NCBI RefSeq assembly: GCF_000757885.1
Contig: NZ_JQCR01000001.1
Coordinates: 1-64,000, forward strand
Reading direction: 5' to 3'
Source of the DNA: Paenibacillus wynnii
GTDB taxonomy: Bacteria > Bacillota > Bacilli > Paenibacillales > Paenibacillaceae
DNA length: 64,000 bases
Shown: positions 1-9,102 of the stretch, piece by piece
Position numbering within the stretch: position 1 is the stretch's first letter
Layout: every line of letters starts with the position of its first letter
Notes under the pieces: generated by a model
The model's database searches: none
Told to the model about the DNA's origin: nothing
The model's input: the letters and a program-made list of their open reading frames with translations, nothing else
Made by a program: the position numbers and the translations under genes

Positions 1-162
1 ATTGTTGCCAAAGAAGATAAAACAGCCTCACCGGATCGGCGGGCTGCAGTGTTCGGTCTGTTAGACCTTCATATACTGTTATGACGTTTGTATTATTGCT
101 GAAGCATCTTCCTGAACAAACAGTATGTCGGGTAAATCCGCGTACTGAACCAAATCACTCAA
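1..162 (-). pseudogene. Baseplate J/gp47 protein, N-terminal piece at the window edge
   Basis: This is the first roughly 54 codons of the gene that is intact at 52535-53674, cut off by the window edge. Two one-base homopolymer deletions relative to the right copy (near 20 and 86) break its frame. The right copy reads through cleanly, so these are most likely consensus errors at the contig end. Use the right copy for annotation. Confidence 0.7.
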
Positions 163-491
163 ACCCCTCTGCCAGTGTATACGTCACTATAGCCCGCTAC
201 ACGTCCTGTCATGGCATCTGTTATCGTTTTGTTAAAAGATACACCCACTACCAAAGCTCTGGGCTCTTGTGCGCTTATAGCCGTGTATATTTCCCCTGTG
301 AAACGAGCTTCAGCGATTTGATAGGGCTCATCCACAATGGTGTAATCAATTCCAATGTCTCGTGCGAAAGGGCAGCTTCCGATTGGTGTAGAGAGAATCG
401 TTCGAATATTTTGATTTATCTCTTCTACAACTGTAGCCGGAGCGAAATTTATGTCTGATGGCTGAGTCATGTCCACTGTAAATGTACTCAT
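159..491 (-). CDS. GPW/gp25-like baseplate protein, left copy with altered C-terminus
   Basis: The first 98 or so residues match the intact copy at 53667-54002. An extra C near base 193 shifts the frame, so the last residues differ and the protein ends early at 110 residues instead of 111. The extra base lies in a CCC run and is probably a sequencing error. Function is described at the right copy. Confidence 0.75.
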   Translation of the reverse strand: MSTFTVDMTQPSDINFAPATVVEEINQNIRTILSTPIGSCPFARDIGIDYTIVDEPYQIAEARFTGEIYTAISAQEPRALVVGVSFNKTITDAMTGRVAGYSDVYTGRGV

Positions 492-858
492 TTCACGTAT
501 TCCTCCAAACTCACGCTGACTGTAGCTCTGATCACGTTTCCTGCATTATCGATGTCAGTCCATGCTTGCCCTAACCCGGTAATAATCCATAATCCAGTAC
601 CTAAGCCTTTCTTACCTAATACCAACGGTATAGCCTTGCCGCCGCGTTCAAGAATCGATAGTTTATCCAACTCTTTTCGGGATTGAGACCATACCGCGCG
701 TCAAACCACATCGTGAACGTGATCGTATCAAGCCCCGGCCCGAGCCATTGAGTTTTGGGTTTTTGGCCGATTATGTCGTGCTTTGGCAAATCGACTCGCA
801 CTTGACCGGGAAAAATCTTGAAATGTGCGAATGGCTTCTGGAGATACCACAAACACAA
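488..858 (-). pseudogene. P2 gpU-like tail protein, left copy split by two frame errors
   Basis: The intact right copy (53999-54403, 134 residues) appears here as two partly overlapping pieces in different frames, 616-858 and 488-670. One G is missing near 679 and one G is extra near 786. The errors compensate in length, which again suggests consensus errors near the contig end rather than real decay. Confidence 0.75.
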
Positions 859-891
859 CCGTACCGAGACTACCTATTTTACTCATAGCCA

Positions 892-1122
892 CTAAGTTCC
901 ACCTCCCGGAATAACTCCGATGCAGAAACCATCAGAGCTATTGTCGGGGTAGACCACTAGGACTGTTTCACCAACCTCTGGCAGCTCTACGATGTTCAGC
1001 CCGATCATTGTTGGTCCTATGACTGGAAGCTCGCCAGATACGAGATCATCCTTGTCTGGAAATGTCACTCTTACCGATCTTGTAGATTCATTAACTGTCG
1101 ATACAATACCAGTTCTTAGCAT
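892..1122 (-). CDS. Short gpV-like baseplate spike/hub protein
   Basis: A 76-residue protein starting at the ATG eight bases after a GGGG-containing ribosome site and two bases after the stop of the gpD-like gene; the reading frame stays open upstream through two GTG codons. Its sequence resembles the N-terminal OB-fold of baseplate assembly protein V: short beta strands, a VxVxFPDKDD turn and a conserved VLVVYPDNSSDGF core. P2 gpV is about three times longer and carries a beta-helical spike that is absent here. It sits between D and U in the tail operon, as expected for a hub or spike component. Whether it makes the central spike alone is not visible. Confidence 0.6.
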   Translation of the reverse strand: MLRTGIVSTVNESTRSVRVTFPDKDDLVSGELPVIGPTMIGLNIVELPEVGETVLVVYPDNSSDGFCIGVIPGGGT

Positions 1123-1124
1123 CT

Positions 1125-2156
1125 TCACCACCCCAATACTTTCCGAATTCCAATTGATGTTGTATAACCTCCGCTGCCGACTGATTGAGTACAGGACTCG
1201 ATGATGTACTTACCATCAAATCGTTTCCACCCTTTTATAGTAATTGTGAGGCCGGTCGCCATCCTAATATCGCCCATGAGTGTTAAACTGCCTTTACCAG
1301 CTTCCTTGTTCTTCTCTCTGAGACTCTTACGTGCAAGTCGGATCGCTGCTGCTTGTGAATCTACCTGTTCATTGATCTTTAGGATAGGCCCCGTCTTTGG
1401 CGCTCTTGGTGGAGTATAGGCGGCTCTATAGGTTTTCTTCTTCTTAGAGTTCGTGTATACAACTTCACAGGCTCGATAAGCCACCAGAGTTGTGCTCCAG
1501 TTAAAGTTATAATTAATTACATTACTTTCCCCGCGAGTTATCGAAGTGATAGGAGCCTTTTTTTCATACTCAAATTCATCGAATAATATCAAGTTTCCAC
1601 CAGATACCTTGATCGCTATCGCTTCTTTTGTGGCTGTTTCAAGCAAAAAGGCGAGGTCAGATACCCCCGCCTGTTCAAGCCGATCATAAGATGGATTATC
1701 TGTTGCTTCATATAATAATTTCAATCCGGCTCTCTTAGCTACTTCATCCGCCAGCGTTCGGAGATTAACCTTTTCCCAAGCCTTTGTTCTACGCTCTTGT
1801 CGTACGTTCGAGCTGACCGGCAATGATACCGCTTTGATAGCTACAGCATCAGGCGGCCCCGCAAAATCAAAGGTATCTACCTCGAACGTGCCGAGTGGTA
1901 ATTTTTTTATCTCCCCGGGCTTATCCCAGTTAATTGTACGTATCTCCGCTTTGATCTTGTCGCCAGCTGTCGGCTCCCATGGACCCTGCCAGTTTTGAGC
2001 GCGGTCTTCTAGGTTTAAAGTAATATCGTCCAAAGCTCCCGAAGCTGCATCGTTATATGAAAAATCAATAAGCGACTTTGTCAGATCTGTAGAGATATCC
2101 TTACCGTTATAATTGATAACCAGCACTGCTCTGCGGGCATCCTGCATTAATTCCAA
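1125..2156 (-). CDS. Phage late control gene D-like baseplate hub protein
   Basis: A 343-residue protein of the phage late-control D / gp27-like hub family. The N-terminal half has the RRAVLVINYNGKDIS opening and a DxxDDITLxLEDRxxxWxGPW-type block typical of this family, and the C-terminal half is a second hub-like domain. In P2-type phages this protein forms the hub joining tube and spike. It starts at a TTG eleven bases after a GGGAGG site; an ATG three codons later is a weaker alternative. It follows the LysM-type X gene directly and precedes the short V-like gene. Confidence 0.8.
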   Translation of the reverse strand: MELMQDARRAVLVINYNGKDISTDLTKSLIDFSYNDAASGALDDITLNLEDRAQNWQGPWEPTAGDKIKAEIRTINWDKPGEIKKLPLGTFEVDTFDFAGPPDAVAIKAVSLPVSSNVRQERRTKAWEKVNLRTLADEVAKRAGLKLLYEATDNPSYDRLEQAGVSDLAFLLETATKEAIAIKVSGGNLILFDEFEYEKKAPITSITRGESNVINYNFNWSTTLVAYRACEVVYTNSKKKKTYRAAYTPPRAPKTGPILKINEQVDSQAAAIRLARKSLREKNKEAGKGSLTLMGDIRMATGLTITIKGWKRFDGKYIIESCTQSVGSGGYTTSIGIRKVLGW

Positions 2157-2159
2157 AGC

Positions 2160-2366
2160 TTATCCATCCTCCCTTCGCCAAGGTGGTAGTGTCTCAGAGG
2201 CATTGGCAGGCTTATCTGGAACTTTCAGAACAATATTACCTGAGAATATAACCGTTTTAGTATGATCAGGGTTTGCGTTCATGAGCAAGGTCATTAAATG
2301 GGATTGTTCGTACACCTTATAGGCGATACCATCCCAAGTATCGCCTTGTATCGTTGTATAGATCAT
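2160..2366 (-). CDS. Tail protein X, LysM-like
   Basis: A 68-residue protein with a single LysM-type domain: the GDTWDGIAYKVY motif at residues 8-19, a NPD turn near 32-34, and a GNIVLKVP end. P2 gpX and PBSX XkdP-type proteins share this fold and act at the tail hub, possibly contacting peptidoglycan. The gene overlaps the end of the tape measure gene by four bases, and the D-like gene follows three bases later, so translation is probably coupled. Confidence 0.85.
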   Translation of the reverse strand: MIYTTIQGDTWDGIAYKVYEQSHLMTLLMNANPDHTKTVIFSGNIVLKVPDKPANASETLPPWRREDG

Positions 2367-5224
2367 GTCGATAAGCTCACCCTCATAGCCTGACGTTTAT
2401 AATCTGAGAACTGTTTACCAAATTCCTGCTGATTTCGTTGATCCATCTGCCGAATAGCATTTTCATTAGCGTTGCCTTGAATGATAAATGTCGGATTGTA
2501 CACGAAATCACCAACGGTGTTACCACCAGCATTTCCCCCGCCCATGCTCCGATTAGCAGCCTGTAGCAGTCCCTGTGATCGTGCCGAGTTATTCTCTGGA
2601 ATAATCCACTCTGGAGAATTACCTTCACCTACCCAAGCTACCTCTGGACTGTCCACGTAACCGCCCTTTGCATATCCACCGAGCTTAGGGATTTCGGGGA
2701 TGCTAATGCCGAAATGCTCACCACCAAGCTTCGGAACCCAATCAGGTATGTCGAAACTAACTTTATTAATACCACGGATAGCTGCGTTTATCGCATCAAC
2801 CGCCACATTAATCGGGAATGTTAAAATAGCTCCTAATCCGTCAAAAATACCTGAAAAAGTATCCCTGATCCCGCCCCAAGCTTTACCCCAATCACCCGAG
2901 AAAACTCCTGTCACAAAGTCGATGATCCCTCCAAGAGATTTCAACAGTCCTTTGATCACTCCACCGATCATATCAATTGCATTCGTGACGACCACCTGTA
3001 TGGCAGGCCATGCAAAGTTGAAGGCTGCAAATACCGTGTCAAGTATAGGTTTGACTACACTAAAAGCAAATGTTATCGCCGTGCCAATGGATTTAAAAAG
3101 ATCTCCAGCTTTTCCGACAACCATCATTATAGGCGGTATCAGACCCGAGATCATTGATGTAACTTTCGGAAAAACCTGAGTACTTAGAAAGGTGAATACT
3201 TTACTGATGATCGGCCAGAGATTACTGGATAGGTAGGACACAATTGGAATGATCGCTTTATATATAGCTTGAAAACCAGTCACTGCTGCTGTCCCGATCT
3301 TCCCAAATACGGGCAGCAGTTTAGGGATAATAGACAGCACCGATCCGATCATCTTTTGAATGGACGGCCATAGCCCCACCAAGTTCCCAATGAAGTCAGA
3401 CCAATATTTTACGAGCTCACCGAATATATCCTTGAATCCAGAGGTAATTTCCTTCATGTCACTGCCTTTGATGCCAAACATAGCAGCAATATCCATCCCG
3501 CCACCGGAGAACATTCCTTTAATTTTGTCTACCACTCCAGCTACAGATTCATAAACAGAGCTAATTGTAGAGGCTATCTTTTCGGCAGTCCCTTTATCCA
3601 TCCCGAAAGCAGTTAGATAATTGACAGTTACGCCTTCCATTTCACCGTCAAAACCATTTTTGAAGAGCCGTTGAACGTTCGTGTATGCTTCTTTAACTGC
3701 TCCACCAACTTTTCCAAAAGCCCCAACCACCGCAGGAACCCAAGTTGTCATTTTGTTAGCCATTCCAGAAAAAAGAGGTAATAGCGTCTTCGATATAGGG
3801 AGGATCAAGCTGGTTTGTAGTGTTCTACCCATACCCCCGAATGCCTGACCGATCGAGTCGTATTTTACCTTGCCGATCTCTTCCATTGTATTTTTAGTCT
3901 TGTCGAACTGACTTTCGACATTACTATATGCATTTATAACACGTGACTCCAGATCTTCCGCTTGCGTACCGAACAACTGAACAGCCACGGCATTCTGTAC
4001 AACGGGGTCTTTGATGGATGAAATGGACTTTGCTGTTTTTAGGAATGCCTGCTGCGCAGTTTTGCCGCCTGTTGCAAACTCGGCAGTCATTTTAGCTCCG
4101 TTTAGTCCAATGGTCTTATAAGCTTCCAGAGAAGACTTTGATCCGTCTTTAGTCCGGATACCAAACTCCTTAATCCCATCGCCGACCTTATCAAGGTTAA
4201 ACGCCCCTGCATCTAAGCCTGCTGCGAAGGTGTCGAACATGCCATCTGCCGAGAAACCCAATTTACTAAAATACCCACTGTACTCATTTGCCGTGTCCAG
4301 TAATTCTCCGGACTTGTTGAGTCCTTTTTGGGCACCTTGAGCAAGCAAGTTGTAAGCCTCAGTTGAAGTAATTCCGAAATTTTTCATCATTGTGTCGGCC
4401 GCTTTTGTTGATTCGGCAATCTCTTCACCAAATACGTCAGCGTAAACCATGCCATTCATTGTTGCATCCTGAAGCGCTTGACCAGATTGTTTTGTCACTT
4501 GTCGTACGACACTAAGGCTTTCGGCAATATCATAAAAATTTTCACCCATATTAGAGTTATAAAGATTTTCAGCGATATCGCTGAAACCTTCCATCTCTTT
4601 TTCAGATGCTCCGGTGGATGCTGAGATTTGGTTCATCGCCACCTTATAATCTTCCGAGAACGAAAACACCGCGTGACCAGCCAACGCAAGCCCTGCCACA
4701 GCAGCAACTCCCACGCCACCAGCGAGAGCAGCACCACCAAGCGCCCAAGCTCCAGAACTCCCGCCTGCGTCCTCACCACCTCCGCCACTTCCCGAGTCTC
4801 CAGGTTGCGGGCCTTGAATGTCATTGATCTCACGCATACGGCGCTCGAGATCCTGCATGTCACGGGTGTAGCGTTGGATATCGTTACCGAACATGTTACT
4901 CGGCATCCGAATACGGGCTATCTCTTGCAGGCTCCTTTGCAATAGTGTTGATTGCTGAACGGCCTCCTTCAGCTCCTTCACCATTTCTGTGAACAAACCC
5001 GTAAAGCTTGGCATTCGGCGCAATTCATCGAACTCACGTAGTGTTGCTTGGAGTCCTTCCCTCAGCGGACGGATTAAATCTCCAGAGATCCGGATTGCCT
5101 CGATAGATCGTGCCTTAGTTTCCAGATCATTGAGGTTATCCAACACCTTACGCATACCGGTGTTATAGCTGGAATCCAACTTTGCTTGTAGCTCAAACGC
5201 TATTTTGTACTCTTTACCGGCCAT
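2363..5224 (-). CDS. Tail tape measure protein
   Basis: A 953-residue protein, the longest in the genome. Residues 1-150 are helical and charged; a Gly/Ser-rich linker and a Gly/Ala hydrophobic segment follow at about 145-195. A TP901-type tape measure core (TGASEKEM, FAAGLDAGAFNLDKVGDG) lies at about 200-450. Several hydrophobic segments, probably membrane-active helices, fall at about 600-790. The protein sets tail length and probably helps DNA entry. The gene starts nine bases after the stop of the frameshifted chaperone product, the expected position for a tape measure gene. Confidence 0.95.
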   Translation of the reverse strand: MAGKEYKIAFELQAKLDSSYNTGMRKVLDNLNDLETKARSIEAIRISGDLIRPLREGLQATLREFDELRRMPSFTGLFTEMVKELKEAVQQSTLLQRSLQEIARIRMPSNMFGNDIQRYTRDMQDLERRMREINDIQGPQPGDSGSGGGGEDAGGSSGAWALGGAALAGGVGVAAVAGLALAGHAVFSFSEDYKVAMNQISASTGASEKEMEGFSDIAENLYNSNMGENFYDIAESLSVVRQVTKQSGQALQDATMNGMVYADVFGEEIAESTKAADTMMKNFGITSTEAYNLLAQGAQKGLNKSGELLDTANEYSGYFSKLGFSADGMFDTFAAGLDAGAFNLDKVGDGIKEFGIRTKDGSKSSLEAYKTIGLNGAKMTAEFATGGKTAQQAFLKTAKSISSIKDPVVQNAVAVQLFGTQAEDLESRVINAYSNVESQFDKTKNTMEEIGKVKYDSIGQAFGGMGRTLQTSLILPISKTLLPLFSGMANKMTTWVPAVVGAFGKVGGAVKEAYTNVQRLFKNGFDGEMEGVTVNYLTAFGMDKGTAEKIASTISSVYESVAGVVDKIKGMFSGGGMDIAAMFGIKGSDMKEITSGFKDIFGELVKYWSDFIGNLVGLWPSIQKMIGSVLSIIPKLLPVFGKIGTAAVTGFQAIYKAIIPIVSYLSSNLWPIISKVFTFLSTQVFPKVTSMISGLIPPIMMVVGKAGDLFKSIGTAITFAFSVVKPILDTVFAAFNFAWPAIQVVVTNAIDMIGGVIKGLLKSLGGIIDFVTGVFSGDWGKAWGGIRDTFSGIFDGLGAILTFPINVAVDAINAAIRGINKVSFDIPDWVPKLGGEHFGISIPEIPKLGGYAKGGYVDSPEVAWVGEGNSPEWIIPENNSARSQGLLQAANRSMGGGNAGGNTVGDFVYNPTFIIQGNANENAIRQMDQRNQQEFGKQFSDYKRQAMRVSLST

Positions 5225-5232
5225 TAGTTACA

Positions 5233-5729
5233 TCACCTCTTTTTCTGCCGTGGCTGTTGTTCGCGTTCCTTAGACATTTCATTTGCAGTTTCAATCCAGT
5301 TGTACATTTCTCGCGGTGACATACCTAACCAGTGTGGGATCGGCGTATAATATGCAGAAGAAAGGGCCGCAGCCAGCTTCATCAGCTTGCGCGGCCCTTC
5401 TTTGTCGGCCAATCCTAGATGAGCAAAAAATTCTGTGCCTGCAGCCCCACTTTGGATACATCTTTCGCCGGGAGTGAATTGAAAAACTCTTTCGGTAATT
5501 TTGCCGCTGCCGCTGCAACACTTAATTGGTAAGAAAGTGACAGGGCTTTTACGAATACTGGACTCTTTTGTTCAGCGTCAAATTGCGAATTAATCTGAAG
5601 CAAGTCGCTTCCAAGTAGCGATTCGAAATCTAACAGCAATTCGGTGTATTCTTTTTCCTCAAAAGTAAAAGGCCGACTGAGCGTAAAAATGCGCTCATCG
5701 ACCTCAGTAGTTATATTTTGTTTTTCCAT
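5233..5729 (-). CDS. Tail assembly chaperone with programmed -1 frameshift (P2 E/E'-like)
   Basis: The zero frame, starting at the ATG at 5729 after GAGG, gives a 104-residue protein ending at the TAG at 5415-5417. Just before the stop, the minus strand carries the slippery heptamer T TTT TTG at 5430-5424 in the correct phase. A -1 shift there opens a second frame that runs, without stop, to the TGA at 5233 and gives about 165 residues. The extension continues with sensible protein sequence (HLGLADKEGPRKLMK, WLGMSPREMYNWIE) and ends nine bases before the tape measure gene. Lambda G/GT and P2 E/E' use the same arrangement. The longer product should bind the tape measure. The upstream tube gene overlaps by four bases. 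Confidence 0.88.
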
Positions 5730-5740
5730 CGTCGCTATCC

Positions 5741-6259
5741 TCACAGTCCCAGCTGCTGTTTAACGACAGCGAGATGATCCACGCCATCGATAAAGCAGAT
5801 GTAGTTGTATTTGTCGATCTCAATAACTTTAACGCCATCTACCATAACCATCAGATAGGTGCATTCCAACTCAATCGAGCTTCCTGTTGACGCGTTCGTC
5901 TCGAAAGTACCCAGAGTGGTGTTAACAGGGATCCCGCGAACTGATACCCGTACAGGAATGCTCTTATATTCACTCGCCGAAGAGTCATACACTTGCTGAG
6001 CTCCTCGGAAGTCGAGAGCTTGTGACTTGGGACCGGAGAGTTTGAACATCGGGATGTCCAGTGTCCGAAAATTGAGCGTAGCCCGCATGCTGCCAAAGTG
6101 TCCAATCGTTGGAGAATCTACCTCGCCTGCAATCCCGGCTCCACTAACAGTATCCGTGAGAGCCTCGAGACTTGGAAGCTCTACATCGGATGTGCCGACT
6201 CTTTCTGTACCATTCCTAAACACACTATAGCCTGTTAACCGTTCTGGAATAATTGCCAT
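5741..6259 (-). CDS. Major tail tube protein (P2 FII-like)
   Basis: A 172-residue tube protein placed right after the sheath gene, the order seen in P2-type contractile tails. It opens with IIPERLTGYSVFRNG and a VELPSLEALTDTVSGAG segment typical of FII family proteins, and the rest is beta-rich. Rings of this protein form the inner tail tube through which DNA passes. The gene lies 15 bases after the sheath stop, and its end overlaps the open frame of the chaperone gene. Confidence 0.9.
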   Translation of the reverse strand: MAIIPERLTGYSVFRNGTERVGTSDVELPSLEALTDTVSGAGIAGEVDSPTIGHFGSMRATLNFRTLDIPMFKLSGPKSQALDFRGAQQVYDSSASEYKSIPVRVSVRGIPVNTTLGTFETNASTGSSIELECTYLMVMVDGVKVIEIDKYNYICFIDGVDHLAVVKQQLGL

Positions 6260-6274
6260 TATCTATTTTCCCCC

Positions 6275-7732
6275 TTATCCGAACAGCGTCTGCAGATATG
6301 TGGCGTCATACTCAAGCACAAACGCCAACTCCTGAGCCGGTCCCGGTGGTGTGATGAAAAGCTGAAATTTAAACTTACCAGCCATCAGGTCCGTCACTGG
6401 ATTATCTGCCCAGTTAAATTCCACTCGACCGCCGAGTAAATAACCGCTCGCTGTCAACCCGTTGAGCCAGATATTTATGCTGTCGGTGATTGTCTCGATC
6501 AGTCGCGGCGTTGCTGGATTGTCCACCTGGTTCCAGTACGTCAATACGATACTGTTCTTAGCCCAGATAAACATTCTACGGATAGAGATAAACACATCTT
6601 TTGGATCAGTAGATACCGGATAAGCACCCGTATAGTTGCCCCATCCCTTGAAGCCACCAACGAAATTAAGGGCGGTCATAATGCCCTGACTGTTCAGGTA
6701 ATTAGCCTGGTCGGGTCCGAGGAACACCTCAGTACCGTCTGCAAGTACCGCCGCATCAATCACCAGTGCCTTGTTGGATGGAGAAGCCACAGGAACGCCC
6801 TCATTTGCCGCATCAGCTACCCCGATTGCACAAGCAATGTGAGTTGACATGTGGTATTGTTTCCCGCCCTTGGATACTTTCGGCCAGAGCGCAACCTGCA
6901 ACGGAGAGGTATATCCGTTTGTGTTTTTCCAAGCAGGCACTCCGGTGTAAACCTTGACAGTATCAGTCGGTATGTCAGTCAACGCCAATGCAGTAAATGT
7001 GCTGTTGATATTACCCGCTTTGGCAACCATCACAGCAGCGACTGTAGGATCTTGAGAATAACCCGGCGCTAAAATGAGACCTGGAACCAAACCGAAGCGA
7101 GGGAACACGCCGTTAACCAATTCAAGTCCAGTCATCGCGCCCGTTACGGCGTCCAGTCCGCCAATAATGTCGTTGACATCAACAGCGGTCGGATCCAGTT
7201 TTGTATAAGCGATGCTTAGCGCGGTGGCGTTCGTTGGAATCGTGCCTCCCGTTTTAACTGAGACTACAGTATTTCCGTCACTGTCAAAAGCAACAGTGTA
7301 ATCAGTGTTTTTGACGTATGTTGTAACTGCATCAGCTGATTTAACAACCAGTGCAGCGTCGTGCATGATTCCCGTGACGCTAATTTTCACCGCCTTGTCA
7401 ACAAGGTTCATCGACGTTGTAGTTACGGCCGTTTTATGGATCGAAGGATCCAGAACATTAACGAAAATGGCAGGCTTAAGTGCGTTCAACCTAAAGTAAA
7501 CGTCCATAAACTCGCATAGAGTATATGCCTCCCAGTTGTCGCTGTATCCAAGTGCCTGTGCAGCCTCCGAGTAAGAATAGGCTAAGATCGGTTTATTCAC
7601 CGGAGCCGCGGCCAAGGCACTCATATTAACTGGTGACGTGCCGAATACAATCGGGATGCCCGCGCTGACGCTTGCTGTAGAGATTACAGATGTCGATCTC
7701 TCAGAGGTGGTAACACCGTGATTAAAAGCCAT
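6275..7732 (-). CDS. Tail sheath protein (contractile tail)
   Basis: A 485-residue sheath protein. The start (FNHGVTTSERSTSVIST, then a GIPIVFGTSPVNM segment) and the C-terminal sheath domain, with WGNYTGAYPVSTDPKD and an R-rich segment near 400 (ISIRRMFIWAKNSIVLTYWNQVD), are characteristic of phage sheath proteins. It proves a contractile, myovirus-type tail. The gene directly abuts its upstream neighbour and precedes the tube gene. Confidence 0.95.
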   Translation of the reverse strand: MAFNHGVTTSERSTSVISTASVSAGIPIVFGTSPVNMSALAAAPVNKPILAYSYSEAAQALGYSDNWEAYTLCEFMDVYFRLNALKPAIFVNVLDPSIHKTAVTTTSMNLVDKAVKISVTGIMHDAALVVKSADAVTTYVKNTDYTVAFDSDGNTVVSVKTGGTIPTNATALSIAYTKLDPTAVDVNDIIGGLDAVTGAMTGLELVNGVFPRFGLVPGLILAPGYSQDPTVAAVMVAKAGNINSTFTALALTDIPTDTVKVYTGVPAWKNTNGYTSPLQVALWPKVSKGGKQYHMSTHIACAIGVADAANEGVPVASPSNKALVIDAAVLADGTEVFLGPDQANYLNSQGIMTALNFVGGFKGWGNYTGAYPVSTDPKDVFISIRRMFIWAKNSIVLTYWNQVDNPATPRLIETITDSINIWLNGLTASGYLLGGRVEFNWADNPVTDLMAGKFKFQLFITPPGPAQELAFVLEYDATYLQTLFG

Positions 7733-8073
7733 TATTTAACCCCCGTTCCGCGCTTGATGAGTGCTTGATAAGCTTGATGTTCGGCGGTGCCAACCTTGTT
7801 GATCTTAGCTAATGTGTCATTGATACTTTTGACTGGGACGATAAGGTCGCCAATCTCTGGTTGCTCTGCGATCAGCAGGTCAATGTGTGCTGGCTTACCA
7901 CCCTTAAACACTGTGTTTCCAGATAATACACCGCCTGAAATGTTGGGTCCGAGGTAAATCAACGGTTCTTTTGGCTGTTCTATAGCGTTAGGAACCGATA
8001 AGGGAACGACTTTCTCTCCAGTTTCCAATTGTTCCAATTGCCCTGCCTTTATTTCATCTTTTTTAATACTCAC
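7732..8073 (-). CDS. Small tail-region protein, unknown (Mu gp38-position)
   Basis: I place the start at the GTG at 8073, ten bases after a GAGGAGG site and overlapping the upstream stop (GTGA), giving 113 residues beginning MSIKKDEIK. The frame stays open upstream inside the neighbour, but that part lacks a ribosome site. The sequence is beta-rich, with an IYLGPNISGGVLSGNTVFKGGKP block seen in small proteins just upstream of sheath genes in many myophages. Its exact role is unknown; position suggests tail or connector assembly. Confidence 0.6.
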   Translation of the reverse strand: MSIKKDEIKAGQLEQLETGEKVVPLSVPNAIEQPKEPLIYLGPNISGGVLSGNTVFKGGKPAHIDLLIAEQPEIGDLIVPVKSINDTLAKINKVGTAEHQAYQALIKRGTGVK

Positions 8074-8516
8074 AGACCTTCGACCTCCTCTTGTATTGAT
8101 GGTAATGTCCAGACTGTTGTCGCTATCCCGTACCATTCCGGGTATGGCTGCTCGTCAAAAAACTCCCATTTGTACGGAAGTTCGAGCTTGAATCTATTAT
8201 TGATAATCCGTTTGCGCAATAGAGCAATCCGGATCTGTTCCATAGTGTTCAACAGATCCATAAACCCTTCATCATCCTCAGCCTTTGCACCGAATATCAG
8301 TTTTATTGTGACTTTTGAATTGTCCTGCTGATCTTCGCCAACTCCAGGCCGAACAAGGATAAAAGGAAACTCGCTATCTTGAAGATTGTCTTTATTTCTT
8401 TGCGGCAAGTACCCCACATGGATCGAAGGCGACATTTGTACGTCGCCCTCGACCGTTTGTTGGATAAACTCTTTGATAGCTCGCAAAAGCAATATCGGTG
8501 TTGAAATAGCCATCAC
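8070..8516 (-). CDS. Tail terminator / tail-completion protein (lambda gpU-like position)
   Basis: About 148 residues with an alpha/beta layout common to tail terminators: an N-terminal helix (LLRAIKEFIQQ), a PFILVRPGVGE strand, a long helix (DEGFMDLLNTMEQIRIALL) and a closing region ending WTLPSIQEE. Such proteins cap the finished tail and join it to the head. It lies between the Z-like protein and the small protein before the sheath, the expected place. The assignment rests on position and overall pattern. Confidence 0.6.
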   Translation of the reverse strand: MMAISTPILLLRAIKEFIQQTVEGDVQMSPSIHVGYLPQRNKDNLQDSEFPFILVRPGVGEDQQDNSKVTIKLIFGAKAEDDEGFMDLLNTMEQIRIALLRKRIINNRFKLELPYKWEFFDEQPYPEWYGIATTVWTLPSIQEEVEGL

Positions 8517-8517
8517 C

Positions 8518-9102
8518 TCATTTCAAAATACGTTTAATCTCATGCTCAAGGCGCTTATCCATGCGATCCCGCGCCTCTTCTTGGATATGTTCCAGGACTT
8601 GAGGCTCGTTGAGCATACGCGGAATGGCCGGACCATGTAGTTCCTCGACTGGCAACTCTGGTTTAAACCCCTTAGCATTTAAGACACGGGGGCGGCCACT
8701 TTGACCTGTCGGTTTTTGTCTCTTCATAACTCCGACTTTTCCACGACGGAGTGCAACGAACGCATTACCCACCTTTTTAGCATCACCACGTTTGATAGCA
8801 ACTTTGACCATCTTTTGCCGCTTCTTTGTTGGCGATTTAGGCGTGACTTTGAAGCTAGTCACTGGAAGGTTTCGACCCTTTGAGTTAATGAAGACCTCGC
8901 CCGCATCAGGAGACGACAACACCAGTCGCATGGCGCCCTTGACGTCAGCTGCTTTGACGTTGTAAGTCTCTTTAACCTTACGTGCCGCCTCGGTTACTAC
9001 GCCTTTACCCACTCGGTTAAGCGCCATCGACGCCGCTGGCTGCATGCGATCCTTAAGGGCCTTGGTTCCTTTGATAGCCTGGCTCAGTCCATCTACTCTC
9101 AA
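8518..9102 (-). CDS. Minor tail protein Z-like (head-tail joining)
   Basis: A 194-residue, Lys/Arg-rich protein. The motif LNRVGKGVVTEAARKVKETYNVKAADVKGAM near residues 28-59 matches the lambda gpZ / HK97 gp10-like family. These proteins act at the head-proximal tail end. It is cotranscribed with the connector upstream (four-base overlap) and the tail terminator downstream. Confidence 0.75.
   Translation of the reverse strand: MRVDGLSQAIKGTKALKDRMQPAASMALNRVGKGVVTEAARKVKETYNVKAADVKGAMRLVLSSPDAGEVFINSKGRNLPVTSFKVTPKSPTKKRQKMVKVAIKRGDAKKVGNAFVALRRGKVGVMKRQKPTGQSGRPRVLNAKGFKPELPVEELHGPAIPRMLNEPQVLEHIQEEARDRMDKRLEHEIKRILK

Noticed and set aside
4606..4945. Plus-strand frames opposite the tape measure gene.
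   Set aside because: Antisense shadows of a strongly coding region, with no ribosome sites.
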